From: VBAU01 sp036005185
GTDB lineage: Bacteria; Bacteroidota; Bacteroidia; Chitinophagales; Chitinophagaceae
Length of the DNA: 64,000 nucleotides
Assembly (NCBI GenBank): GCA_036005185.1
Contig: DASYQS010000019.1
Location: forward strand, 62,001 to 126,000
Direction: 5' to 3'
Part shown: piece after piece, positions 44,573-53,127 of the stretch
Numbering within the stretch: the stretch's first letter is position 1
Layout: every line of letters begins with the position of its first letter
Program-made: the position numbers and the translations under genes
Notes under the pieces: generated by a model
What the model saw: the letters and a program-made list of their open reading frames with translations, nothing else
Databases searched by the model: none
Told to the model about the DNA's origin: nothing

Positions 44573-44674
44573 ACCCTGAAAGGGTGGAATGTTGAACGAT
44601 AATTACATTCAACCCGCCGGCTGGCGGGCTGATCGATCTTATGTTTGCTTATTTAACCGTGAGTTGCACTCACG
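44573..44674. repeat. Array of four short perfect hairpins
   Basis: Within 102 bases there are four perfect inverted repeats: ACCCT/AGGGT (44573-44585), GTTGAA/TTCAAC (44591-44613), CCCGCC/GGCGGG (44613-44628) and CGTGAGT/ACTCACG (44658-44674). They lie between the permease and the ligase gene. The element looks like a mosaic intergenic repeat; nothing in it codes for protein. Confidence 0.55.
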
Positions 44675-44777
44675 CTATTATATAAAGTCCTTCGGCCTTT
44701 CTTGGCTTCAAGAAAATCCAATTAATCAAAATTTTACAGTAAAGAATGTAAATAATTAGTATTTTTTATTACTAAAC

Positions 44778-46142
44778 ATGAAAATGACTACAAAAGAAAT
44801 TCTCCAATATGTAAAAGACCATCCTTCGGGAAAAGTAAAGATCGCTTTCAGCGATATTGATGGAATACTAAGAGGTAAATATATTTCTTCAGAAAAATTT
44901 TCTTCCGTCATTGAAAATGGTCTTGGGTTTTGCAATGTGATCTTTGGCTGGGATGCGGGCGATGTGGTGTATGACAATGTACAATATACAGGTTGGCATA
45001 CTGGTTATCCAGATTGCCCGGGAGAAATAGATATAAATACTTTCAGAAAAATTCCATGGGAAAATGATGTCCCTTTTTTTCTTGGTGAGCTCACAGATGA
45101 GAAAGGAAATCCTTCACCAGTTTGTTCAAGACAACTACTAAAAAAAATATTGAATGAGGCAAACAAGCAAGGTTTTTCTCCTTTTTTTTCACAGGAGTTT
45201 GAATGGTACAACTTTGCTGAAACGCCGCAAACCGCTAATGATAAACAGTTTAAAAATCTTACTCCGCTCACACCGGGAATGTTTGGATACTCAATCCTTC
45301 GCAGTTCATTAGAGAATCCATACTTCACCGATTTGTTTGAATGGCTGAAAAAATTTAATGTGCCGCTTGAAGGAATTCATACAGAAACAGGACCTGGCAC
45401 TTATGAAGCTGCGGTCACTTATGCCGATATATTAGAGGCAGCAGACAGGGCAGTGCTTTTTAAAACAGCCGTAAAAGAAATTGCATACAGGCATGGCATT
45501 ATCGCCACCTTCATGGCCAAGATCAATGAAAACCTTCCGGGCTGTGGCGGGCATGTTCATCAAAGCCTATGGGACAAGGCAGTGAAGAAAAATCTTTTCT
45601 ATAATGAAAAAGATAAAATGAAGATGAGCGATGTGGCAAAAAGTTATCTCGCTGGACAATTGTATTGCTTGCCTCATATATTGCCAATGTTTGCTCCTAC
45701 CATCAATAGTTATAAAAGGCTGGTAGAAGGCGCTTGGGCGCCAACAACGCTCACATGGGGAGTGGACAACAGAACAGTTGCATTAAGAATATTAAATAGC
45801 AGTAGCAAATCCTGCCGCCTCGAGACGAGAGTCATAGGTTCGGATGTAAACCCTTATTTAGCAATGGCAGGTTGTTTGGCCTCGGGCCTTTACGGAATAA
45901 AAAATAAGTTGAAACTAAAACAAGCCGCTACTATAGGAAATGGTTATGAGGATTTCTCAAATGGTGTTTTGCCTTCAACTTTAATTGAGGCAACTCAGCA
46001 AATGAAAACTTCAAAAATTGCCAAAGAACTGTTCGGCTCTACATTTGTTGAACATTTTATGCAAACCAGAGAATGGGAATGGAAGCAACATTTAAAAGCA
46101 GTGACTGATTGGGAGTATAAAAGATATTTTGAAATTATCTAA
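44778..46142 (+). CDS. Glutamine-synthetase-like gamma-glutamyl-amine ligase
   Basis: A 454-residue member of the glutamine synthetase superfamily. ATP and metal residues lie in SQEFEWYNF, HTETGPGTYEAAVTYADILEAADR-type residues 208-232, GCGGHVHQSLW, and NSYKRLVEGAWAPTTLTWG. RLETRVIGSDVNPYLAMAG is near the end. The adenylylation Tyr segment of true GlnA is missing, and the protein is of the PuuA/GlnA4 kind. Such enzymes join glutamate to an amine: PuuA to putrescine, and GlnA4 of Streptomyces coelicolor to ethanolamine. With an ethanolamine-type permease upstream and an alcohol dehydrogenase downstream, the likely product is gamma-glutamylethanolamide. Confidence 0.87.
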   Translation: MKMTTKEILQYVKDHPSGKVKIAFSDIDGILRGKYISSEKFSSVIENGLGFCNVIFGWDAGDVVYDNVQYTGWHTGYPDCPGEIDINTFRKIPWENDVPFFLGELTDEKGNPSPVCSRQLLKKILNEANKQGFSPFFSQEFEWYNFAETPQTANDKQFKNLTPLTPGMFGYSILRSSLENPYFTDLFEWLKKFNVPLEGIHTETGPGTYEAAVTYADILEAADRAVLFKTAVKEIAYRHGIIATFMAKINENLPGCGGHVHQSLWDKAVKKNLFYNEKDKMKMSDVAKSYLAGQLYCLPHILPMFAPTINSYKRLVEGAWAPTTLTWGVDNRTVALRILNSSSKSCRLETRVIGSDVNPYLAMAGCLASGLYGIKNKLKLKQAATIGNGYEDFSNGVLPSTLIEATQQMKTSKIAKELFGSTFVEHFMQTREWEWKQHLKAVTDWEYKRYFEII

Positions 46143-46149
46143 AGATGGC

Positions 46150-46238
46150 TTGATGGTTAAATTGTTTAATTGTTTACCAGTAATTGAGGAAGAATTACAC
46201 CATAACCATCAAACAATTTAACCATTAAACAATTAAAC
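46150..46238. repeat. Long inverted-repeat element between ligase and dehydrogenase
   Basis: A perfect 15-base inverted repeat, ATGGTTAAATTGTTT (46153-46167) and its complement (46211-46225), encloses a 43-base loop. Further partial copies of AATTGTTTAA-type sequence lie on both sides. The style resembles the element at 55246-55322. Confidence 0.6.
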
Positions 46239-46245
46239 ACCCATT

Positions 46246-47394
46246 ATGACCTTCGACAAAATTTATCAATACAATTTTCCAACTACAATTCGCTTTGGGG
46301 CAGGATCAAGCAATGAATTAGGCGATTATGTAATTAAAAACAATTTATCAAAGCCGTTAGTGGTTACTGATGTCACTGTCGCCCAGCTTGATTTTTTTAA
46401 ATACGCCATCAATGATCTGAGAAAGAAAAATATTTCTGCAGAGATATTTTCCGATATACATAAAAACCCGGTTAAATCAGATGTTTATAAAGGCACTGAT
46501 GTATACGACAACACTAACAGAGATTCGATCATAGGCATTGGCGGCGGTGCAGCCTTGGATGTGGCAAGAGCAATTGCTTTAAGAATAAATCATAGGGAAG
46601 ATCTTTTTAAATATGATGACCTCATTGGAGGCGATGTATATGTAACGAACGATGTTCCGCATTTTATTACGATTCCCACTACCGCAGGCACCGGTAGTGA
46701 AGTAGGAAGAAGCGCTATCATTTCTGACGATGAAACTCATCAAAAGAAAATTCTTTTTTCACCTAAGTTATTGGCGAAAATAGTTTTTGCTGATCCTTTA
46801 TTGACCATGGAACTCCCTCCATTTATTACTGCAGCTACGGGCATGGATGCTTTGACACATAATATGGAGGCTTATCTGGCAAAGATGCTACACCCCTTAT
46901 GTGAGGGAATTGCATTGGAAGGCATTTCATTGATCAATCAATCACTGGAAAAAGCAGTGAACAAGCCTGATCTAAAATCAAGAACCAACATGCTGATCGC
47001 TTCTTTGATGGGTGCAGTAGCTTTTCAAAAAGGGTTGGGAGTAGTGCATTCGCTGGCACACCCCTTGTCGTCCTTGTTGGATACACATCATGGGCTGGCG
47101 AATGCTGTAAATATTCCTTATGGCATGGAGTTCAACATTGCGGGATTTGAAAATAAATTTAAGCGTATAGCACGTACGCTGGAACTAAACGAGGAAACTG
47201 GTGAAGCAGTTGTAAACTATTTATTTGAAATGAACTCAAGCATCAATATACCTCATAAGCTTCGTGACATTGGAGTAAAGCCAGAACATGTCGAAACGCT
47301 GGCTGATCTTGCCATTGCTGATTTTGCTCATCCCAATAATCCAAAGCCAGTAAGCCGCGAAGATTTCAGAAATTTGTACTGCAAAGCATTATAA
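46246..47394 (+). CDS. Iron-containing alcohol dehydrogenase
   Basis: A 382-residue group III (iron-dependent) alcohol dehydrogenase. The NAD-binding segment is GIGGGAALDVARAIAL (about residues 97-112), TIPTTAGTGSEVG is the usual phosphate and substrate loop, and the metal ligands lie in the D/H/H/H set of ITAATGMDALTHNMEAYL, GVVHSLAHPLSS and HHGLANAVNIP. In this cluster it should oxidise the hydroxyl of the gamma-glutamylated aminoalcohol to an aldehyde, the step a putrescine pathway would perform with an amine oxidase. The next gene starts 3 bases after its stop, so the two are tightly coupled. Confidence 0.9.
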   Translation: MTFDKIYQYNFPTTIRFGAGSSNELGDYVIKNNLSKPLVVTDVTVAQLDFFKYAINDLRKKNISAEIFSDIHKNPVKSDVYKGTDVYDNTNRDSIIGIGGGAALDVARAIALRINHREDLFKYDDLIGGDVYVTNDVPHFITIPTTAGTGSEVGRSAIISDDETHQKKILFSPKLLAKIVFADPLLTMELPPFITAATGMDALTHNMEAYLAKMLHPLCEGIALEGISLINQSLEKAVNKPDLKSRTNMLIASLMGAVAFQKGLGVVHSLAHPLSSLLDTHHGLANAVNIPYGMEFNIAGFENKFKRIARTLELNEETGEAVVNYLFEMNSSINIPHKLRDIGVKPEHVETLADLAIADFAHPNNPKPVSREDFRNLYCKAL

Positions 47395-47397
47395 GAC

Positions 47398-49479
47398 ATG
47401 AAGAAAAAAATTGGTATCAGCTTTACCAAGACCTCGTTTCAGAATTACTGGAATTGGTTTACTCCTGACGATCTGCAGGATGACATAGAACTGATCGAGC
47501 TCAATTTTGAAAAAAATAATACCGAAGACATTTATAAATGTGATGCCTTTGTGCTTACAGGCGGTGTGGATGTGCATCCTTCCTTTTACAACGGACAAGC
47601 AGTTTATAATAACAGCCCGGCTTCACTCCAGCCTGAACGCGATGTTTTCGAAGAAAAGATCTATCGCTATTCGCAGTTAAATAAATTACCTGTGCTGGGA
47701 ATATGCAGAGGAATGCAACTAATAAATGTGTTAGAAGGGGGCAAACTGATACAGGACTTGGACAATGGGAATGCCAGGCATAAAAAAGAAGAATCGGATA
47801 AAGAACATACTGTTGTTACCGAAAACAAAACTTTTCTTCATCAAATCGCAGATTCGGTTTCTGGTCATGTAAACAGTGCACATCACCAGGCCATTGATCC
47901 CAATGCCATTGGTGATAATTTAATCGTGAATGCATATGACGACGACGACGAAAAGATCATTGAAGGACTTGAGTTCAAAAACAAAACCGACAAGGCCTTC
48001 ATGCTTTGTGTGCAATGGCATCCGGAAAGAATGAAAGACAAAGAAAAAAATCCATTCTCTCAAAACTTAAAAAAACAATTCCTGACAGCAATAAGAGAAA
48101 CATTAATGAAAAAACTTACTATTATAAATCCTGCAACTGAAGAAATAATTACTGAGTTAAATGAGGACACTCAACAAAGTCTGCAGAAAAAATTTGAATT
48201 ATTGAATTCTGCTAAACCAGGATGGCATGATTTAGCACTTGGAGAAAGAGTAGAGATATTAAAAAAATTTTCTGAACTCTTAGAAAAAAATATTGAACAA
48301 CTTGCTTCCGTACTTACTTCAGAGGTAGGGAAACCTTTGCAGCAATCACGTAATGAGGTGAATGGTGCCAGAGCAAGAATAAAATGGCTTTGTGAAAATG
48401 CTGAAAAATATTTATCAGATGAGGTTATGAGTAATGTAAACGGAATGGAAGAAAAGATTTCTTATGAACCGCTTGGTGTTGTTTGCAATATTTCCGCATG
48501 GAACTATCCATATTTAGTAGGAGTGAATGTTTTTGTGCCAGCATTATTGGCAGGAAATGCGGTGATGTACAAACCTTCTGAGTATTCCACGTTGACAGGA
48601 TTGCAAATAGAAAAATTGCTGAAGCAAGCAGGTGTACCCGAAAATATTTTCCATGTTGCCATAGGAGGAGGAAATGTTGGTGAACTTTTATTAGAACTTC
48701 CTTTTGACGGTTATTTCTTTACCGGTTCTTATAAAACCGGAAAATATATTTATGAAAAGGTAGCATCAAAAATGATTCCTTGCCAATGTGAATTGGGGGG
48801 CAAGGATCCTTTGTACGTAGCAGATGATATAAAAGATATAAAAACAGTAGCCGCCGCCACGGCTGATGGGGCTTTTTACAACAATGGTCAAAGCTGCTGC
48901 GCTGTAGAAAGAATTTATGTGAATGAAAAGGTTTATGATCAATATATCGACGAATTTATAAAAGAAGTAAAGTCTTGGAAAATCGGATCTCCGGTTGAGC
49001 AAGGAATTTATATCGGACCATTGAGCAGAAAGGAACAGCTTGCTGTGTTGGAAAAACAAGTTTCAGATGCGGTAAATAAAGGAGCAATGATCCTAACTGG
49101 CGGGAAGAAAATCAATGCTAAAGGATATTTTTTTGAACCAACTGTTTTAGTCAATGTGAATCACCATATGAGCGTAATGAAGGATGAATCATTCGGACCA
49201 GTCATTGGCATTATGAAAGTAAAAAATGAGGACGAGGCGATCAAATTGATGAAGGATACGGAATATGGTTTAACCGCTTCTGTGTATAGCTCAGATAAAA
49301 AGAAGGCGGAAAATATTTTGAAACAGATAAATGCCGGAACAGGTTATTGGAATTGTTGCGACCGGGTAAGTGCAGCCTTGCCCTGGAGCGGAAGAAAACA
49401 TTCCGGTATTGGCTCAACATTATCGCATGCAGGTTTGCGGGCATTTGTAAAGCCGAAGGGCTATCATCTGCGGGGTTGA
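47398..49479 (+). CDS. Fused gamma-glutamyl hydrolase (PuuD-like) and aldehyde dehydrogenase
   Basis: A single 693-residue frame joins two enzymes. Residues 1-235 are a class I amidotransferase-fold hydrolase of the C26 type: VLTGGVDVHPSFYNG, nucleophile Cys103 in LGICRGMQ, and His208/Glu210 in VQWHPE. Residues 237-693 are an aldehyde dehydrogenase: ISAWNYPY, FTGSYKTG, Glu465 in CELGGKD, catalytic Cys500 in NNGQSC, and ESFGPV. There is no stop or frame change between them, though Met237 is a possible internal start, so two proteins might also be made. The dehydrogenase should oxidise the aldehyde from the upstream step and the hydrolase should release glutamate from the gamma-glutamyl acid. 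Confidence 0.88.
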   Translation: MKKKIGISFTKTSFQNYWNWFTPDDLQDDIELIELNFEKNNTEDIYKCDAFVLTGGVDVHPSFYNGQAVYNNSPASLQPERDVFEEKIYRYSQLNKLPVLGICRGMQLINVLEGGKLIQDLDNGNARHKKEESDKEHTVVTENKTFLHQIADSVSGHVNSAHHQAIDPNAIGDNLIVNAYDDDDEKIIEGLEFKNKTDKAFMLCVQWHPERMKDKEKNPFSQNLKKQFLTAIRETLMKKLTIINPATEEIITELNEDTQQSLQKKFELLNSAKPGWHDLALGERVEILKKFSELLEKNIEQLASVLTSEVGKPLQQSRNEVNGARARIKWLCENAEKYLSDEVMSNVNGMEEKISYEPLGVVCNISAWNYPYLVGVNVFVPALLAGNAVMYKPSEYSTLTGLQIEKLLKQAGVPENIFHVAIGGGNVGELLLELPFDGYFFTGSYKTGKYIYEKVASKMIPCQCELGGKDPLYVADDIKDIKTVAAATADGAFYNNGQSCCAVERIYVNEKVYDQYIDEFIKEVKSWKIGSPVEQGIYIGPLSRKEQLAVLEKQVSDAVNKGAMILTGGKKINAKGYFFEPTVLVNVNHHMSVMKDESFGPVIGIMKVKNEDEAIKLMKDTEYGLTASVYSSDKKKAENILKQINAGTGYWNCCDRVSAALPWSGRKHSGIGSTLSHAGLRAFVKPKGYHLRG

Positions 49480-49540
49480 TTATTTTTATTGAGCCCTGTT
49501 GAATGGCATAAATTTATTCTTGCATTTATTACGAAGCTTT

Positions 49541-50284
49541 ATGCGAGTAATCACCTGGAACTGTAACATGTCTTTCCGCAAAAAGGCAGACACTATACTA
49601 TCATACAAGCCCAATATTTTAATTGTTCCTGAATGTGAACATCCAGAGAAATTAGTTTTCAATAATGGTACTCCAAAGCCAACAGACATTTTATGGGTTG
49701 GACATAATCAAAATAAGGGGCTTGCCGTATTTTCTTACAGCAATTTTAGATTTAAGGTTTTAAATGTTCACAATGAAAATTTGAAAACGATTATTCCATT
49801 AGCTGTTACAGATGGAAAGTTTGATTTTAATCTGTTCGCCATTTGGGCTAATAATCCAAAAGATCCGGATGGACACTATATCACTCAAGTTTGGAAAGCA
49901 ATTCATTATTATGATAGTTTACTTAAAAATCGACAAACAATTTTAATAGGAGATTTTAATAGTAATACGATTTGGGATAGACCTCGACGTGAAGGCAATC
50001 ATTCAACAGTTGTTGAACATTTAGAGAAAAAAGGAATTCATAGCCTATACCATAAATATTTCAAGCAAATGCAGGGGAAAGAAAAACATTCTACCTTGTA
50101 TATGTATAGGCATAAAGACAAGGGCTATCATATTGACTATTGTTTTGCATCAGAAGACTTTGCCGAAAAATTACAATCAGTTGAAATTGGAAAATATAGC
50201 TTTTGGAAAAAATATAGCGATCATGTTCCGGTAATTGTCACATTCAAGCGTGGGAGCTCACGTAGAACTTTGCAGGGGCTCTAG
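49541..50284 (+). CDS. Endonuclease/exonuclease/phosphatase-fold protein
   Basis: A 247-residue protein of the EEP (DNase I-like) superfamily. The signature residues are all visible: WNCNMSFRKKAD near the start, the metal Glu in VPECEHPEK, GDFNSN in the middle, the YHIDYCF segment, and the final SDHVPVIVTF. This fold hydrolyses phosphodiesters in DNA, RNA, inositol phosphates or lipids, and the substrate cannot be told. I start at the ATG at 49541 because WNCN should be close to the N-terminus. There is no signal peptide, so it acts inside the cell. It is followed by a methyltransferase gene. Confidence 0.82.
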   Translation: MRVITWNCNMSFRKKADTILSYKPNILIVPECEHPEKLVFNNGTPKPTDILWVGHNQNKGLAVFSYSNFRFKVLNVHNENLKTIIPLAVTDGKFDFNLFAIWANNPKDPDGHYITQVWKAIHYYDSLLKNRQTILIGDFNSNTIWDRPRREGNHSTVVEHLEKKGIHSLYHKYFKQMQGKEKHSTLYMYRHKDKGYHIDYCFASEDFAEKLQSVEIGKYSFWKKYSDHVPVIVTFKRGSSRRTLQGL

Positions 50285-50313
50285 TAATTGTAAACACTGT
50301 TTAATAACGTAAA

Positions 50314-51006
50314 ATGGAATACTCCAGTTTTGATATCAGAAAGTATCCGGTGCTGCCTGTAAAAGAGGGTTATAAAGAATGGGCGAAAACTTATGAGCAA
50401 ACTGTTTCCGATGAGATGGATCTTAAACTGCTCTCTAAAATTAAAAGCATAAGTTGGGCTCAAATCAATCGGGCTCTTGACCTTGCATGTGGTACAGGAA
50501 GAATTGGAGTTTGGCTGAAAGAACAGAGCGTTGGGCAAATTGACGGTATCGATATTACTCCCGAAATGCTATCAAAAGCCAGCGAAAAAAACATTTATAC
50601 TTCATTAATAAACGCAGATATTCTAAATGCCCAGTTGCAAGAAGGAATCTATGATCTGTGTATTCAAGTATTAGCTGATGAACATTTTGCTGATATTTCT
50701 TCTTTGTATTCCGAAGTTTCACGGATACTCAAAAACAAAGGCTATTTTATAATCGTTGGCTATCATCCATTTTTTTTAATGAATGGGATCATTACTCATT
50801 TCCACAAAGAAAATGGAGACCCGTTAGCCATTGAAAGCTATGTGCATCTTTTTAGCGACCATGTAAAGGCAGCTTATCGGTCAAATCTTAATTTAATAGA
50901 AATGGATGAAGGCATTATTGATGCAGATTGGATCGCAAAAAAACCGAAATGGAAAAAATATGAAAACTGGCCTGTTAGCTATTCATTCGTGTGGCAAAAA
51001 AAATAA
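50314..51006 (+). CDS. SAM-dependent class I methyltransferase
   Basis: A 230-residue Rossmann-fold methyltransferase. The SAM-binding motif I is ALDLACGTGRIGVWL (about residues 51-65); DGIDITPEMLSKA is the acidic loop and AQLQEGIYDLCIQVLADEHFAD the post-I region. The C-terminal half (SFVWQKK end, with PKWKKYENWPVSYSF) is typical of small-molecule methyltransferases. It has no signal peptide. The substrate is unknown; the adjacent nuclease-like gene gives no clue. Confidence 0.83.
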   Translation: MEYSSFDIRKYPVLPVKEGYKEWAKTYEQTVSDEMDLKLLSKIKSISWAQINRALDLACGTGRIGVWLKEQSVGQIDGIDITPEMLSKASEKNIYTSLINADILNAQLQEGIYDLCIQVLADEHFADISSLYSEVSRILKNKGYFIIVGYHPFFLMNGIITHFHKENGDPLAIESYVHLFSDHVKAAYRSNLNLIEMDEGIIDADWIAKKPKWKKYENWPVSYSFVWQKK

Positions 51007-51021
51007 GCTTAACATAGAAAT

Positions 51022-51558
51022 TTATTTCTTTAAGTCAAAATATTCGTTTACGTCTTGCAAATAATCTCCGCTGTGAACTTCATTGTACGTTGTTTTTATT
51101 TGCTTGTTTTTTGAAGAAAGTATAATACCATAATCGACCGTGTCTCTATCTATGGTAAGAGGGCAGGTTTTGCAATCCTTAATTATTATGAACCTGTTTG
51201 TAGAAACAACAAGTTTTATGTCCTTATATTTTTTATTTTTTAAAATACTATCCTCTGTGTTTTCAATTGCCACTCCAAAATCTGAATCACTGTCATAAAT
51301 CCCTGAAGCTTCATCATAACTTTCAAATCTTGTACTGTCTGGCCGAAGAAAAAGAATAAAACTGCCGCTTAAAACGGTTGTATCGTGCAAATGTGTCTTT
51401 AAGATTCGTGCTGAACCAGCATTTGGTTTACTATCTGATGATAAAACTGATTTATTCGGTGTTGTATCTGAAAAAATCTTTGTGTCTTTGGTAGCTTTGG
51501 TCGTTGACGATTTGCAACTATAGACGATCATGATCAATATAGACAGCCACCTTGTCAT
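51022..51558 (-). CDS. Lipoprotein of unknown function
   Basis: A 178-residue protein with a lipoprotein signal (MTRWLSILIMIVYSCKSS, Cys at 15). A Thr/Lys/Ser-rich linker follows to about residue 60, then a compact domain with FILFLRPDSTRFESYDEASGIYDSDSDFGVAI and ending YFDLKK. I do not recognise the family. The ATG at 51558 is preferred because the lipobox starts there; the longer frame upstream adds 41 residues without homology. It is downstream of and co-oriented with the phytase-like gene, 124 bases apart. Confidence 0.65.
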   Translation of the reverse strand: MTRWLSILIMIVYSCKSSTTKATKDTKIFSDTTPNKSVLSSDSKPNAGSARILKTHLHDTTVLSGSFILFLRPDSTRFESYDEASGIYDSDSDFGVAIENTEDSILKNKKYKDIKLVVSTNRFIIIKDCKTCPLTIDRDTVDYGIILSSKNKQIKTTYNEVHSGDYLQDVNEYFDLKK

Positions 51559-51682
51559 TATTAAATAACTTAATTGAAAATAAATATAGGCACAATTTAT
51601 TTGACGATAGAGCCTTAATATAATTAACAAACGACGTGAAAGTTTCACGCCGTCCTCACCACAATTCTCTGTCGATACCAAA

Positions 51683-53047
51683 TCAATTATTGGAGCCAGC
51701 GATCTTTACAAAATAAGTCACCCCATGATCAATCACCCGTGCAGGGTTATAGAAAGGAAGATATTTGGGAATATAACCGCCAACGCCGTCATCTATTACT
51801 CCAAAGTCATCATCAACGCTAATAGCGATCAAATCTTTTCCTATCAATGCTATGCCCTCTGTCTTATCGTGCGGAAAATCAGGAAAGGCAGCAATAAGAT
51901 CTACTGCCAAGGATTTTTGCACAGCTTTTAAAGAAGCAAAGCCAGGTTCATTATCGAATGCAGCCACTTCAAGTGTTTTACCATTGATAAGAATTCCTGC
52001 TGCACTATTTGCAGGATCGGATATGTCTGAAGCACTTGATATGTTTATTCGATACACTCTTTTGAATGATGAAGAAGGATTTCCTGCTAATGGAAAATTT
52101 CCATCGCGTTCCAATACTAAAAATTCGGTATTGGTAACAGCTACGATGTCGCTGATATAATTACCAACAATTTCTGTGCGGTAAATATATTGTTTGGTAA
52201 CACCGGTTTCAATATTGAAAAATAAAAGACGATTCACTCGGCTATCTCTTGCTTTATTGCGTGTAGCGCTGGGGCTGGCAGGATTGTCAAGCGGTCCTTG
52301 CATGCCGCCTAGCAACCATTTACCATCAGGTGTTGCAGCTAAACCCTCCATGCCGCGGTTTGCTCTGCGGCGAATAAATACTTTTGGTATTTCACGGTTA
52401 TTTGTGCCATTCTGAAAAGGACTGATCCTTTCCAATTCATTTCCATTTGCATCAAAATGTACAATATGAGGGCCGTATTCATCACTGATCCAGAAGCTGC
52501 CATCTTCCATTGCAGTCAATCCTTCTGAATCCATACCAAAAGGATCGTATGGTATTTGCTGGCTGTTAGCATCATAAGCTACTTCGCCTGTCGGATTTTG
52601 ATTGGAAGGGTTTGGTAAGCCAGTTATCAATCCCCCATTTGGATTTTTCAAATTGATGATGCGAACAAGGCGCATTGAATCACCCTCAAGTTTGAATACA
52701 CCAATCTGAGGATTGAAATCGGGAAGAATAAAATATTTCCCGCCAAAGCCATCCACATTTGGTCCGCGATCGGTGAGGTAGTAAAAGAAATGATTTAATC
52801 CTGCTCCTGGTATGGTTGCAATCGCAGATCCGTAACCGCCATTATAGACATTAGCACCATGAGAGTTTGTAAATAAAATGTCAGGAGTGCGTTGTACCGC
52901 TATAAATGGAAGATTTCCATTCCCGAAACCTGGATGATTAGCAACAGATTCTTGTTCCGGGCTTTTATTATCGACCATTTTTTTGCATGAAGTAAATCCG
53001 AACAATAGAATTATAAAATTAAGAATGATTAAGAGCGATCTTTTCAT
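51683..53047 (-). CDS. Phytase-like/esterase-like lipoprotein (PF13449 type)
   Basis: A 454-residue lipoprotein with signal MKRSLLIILNFIILLFGFTSCKK (Cys at 21) and a domain of the esterase-like phytase group. The many repeated strands, for example ITGLPNPSNQNPTGEVAYD, DPFGMDSEGLTAMEDGSFWISDEYGPHI, RGMEGLAATPDGKWLLGG and KTEGIALIGKDLIAISVDDDFG, fit a six-bladed beta-propeller. Such enzymes may release phosphate from organic phosphates, though activity has been shown for few. It is followed upstream by a phosphatase-family gene on the same strand, suggesting a phosphorus-scavenging pair at the surface or in the periplasm. Confidence 0.78.
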   Translation of the reverse strand: MKRSLLIILNFIILLFGFTSCKKMVDNKSPEQESVANHPGFGNGNLPFIAVQRTPDILFTNSHGANVYNGGYGSAIATIPGAGLNHFFYYLTDRGPNVDGFGGKYFILPDFNPQIGVFKLEGDSMRLVRIINLKNPNGGLITGLPNPSNQNPTGEVAYDANSQQIPYDPFGMDSEGLTAMEDGSFWISDEYGPHIVHFDANGNELERISPFQNGTNNREIPKVFIRRRANRGMEGLAATPDGKWLLGGMQGPLDNPASPSATRNKARDSRVNRLLFFNIETGVTKQYIYRTEIVGNYISDIVAVTNTEFLVLERDGNFPLAGNPSSSFKRVYRINISSASDISDPANSAAGILINGKTLEVAAFDNEPGFASLKAVQKSLAVDLIAAFPDFPHDKTEGIALIGKDLIAISVDDDFGVIDDGVGGYIPKYLPFYNPARVIDHGVTYFVKIAGSNN

Positions 53048-53127
53048 AAACAATTATTTCCGGTAAAGAGAGTATAATAAAATGAAGGAAATGTTACGGC
53101 AATATGAAGAAATTGCAAACACAACTA

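Noticed and set aside
43214..49479. Classical ethanolamine utilisation (eut) or putrescine (puu) operon
   Set aside because: There is no EutBC lyase or microcompartment shell gene for eut, and no PuuB-type amine oxidase for puu; the alcohol dehydrogenase fits neither.
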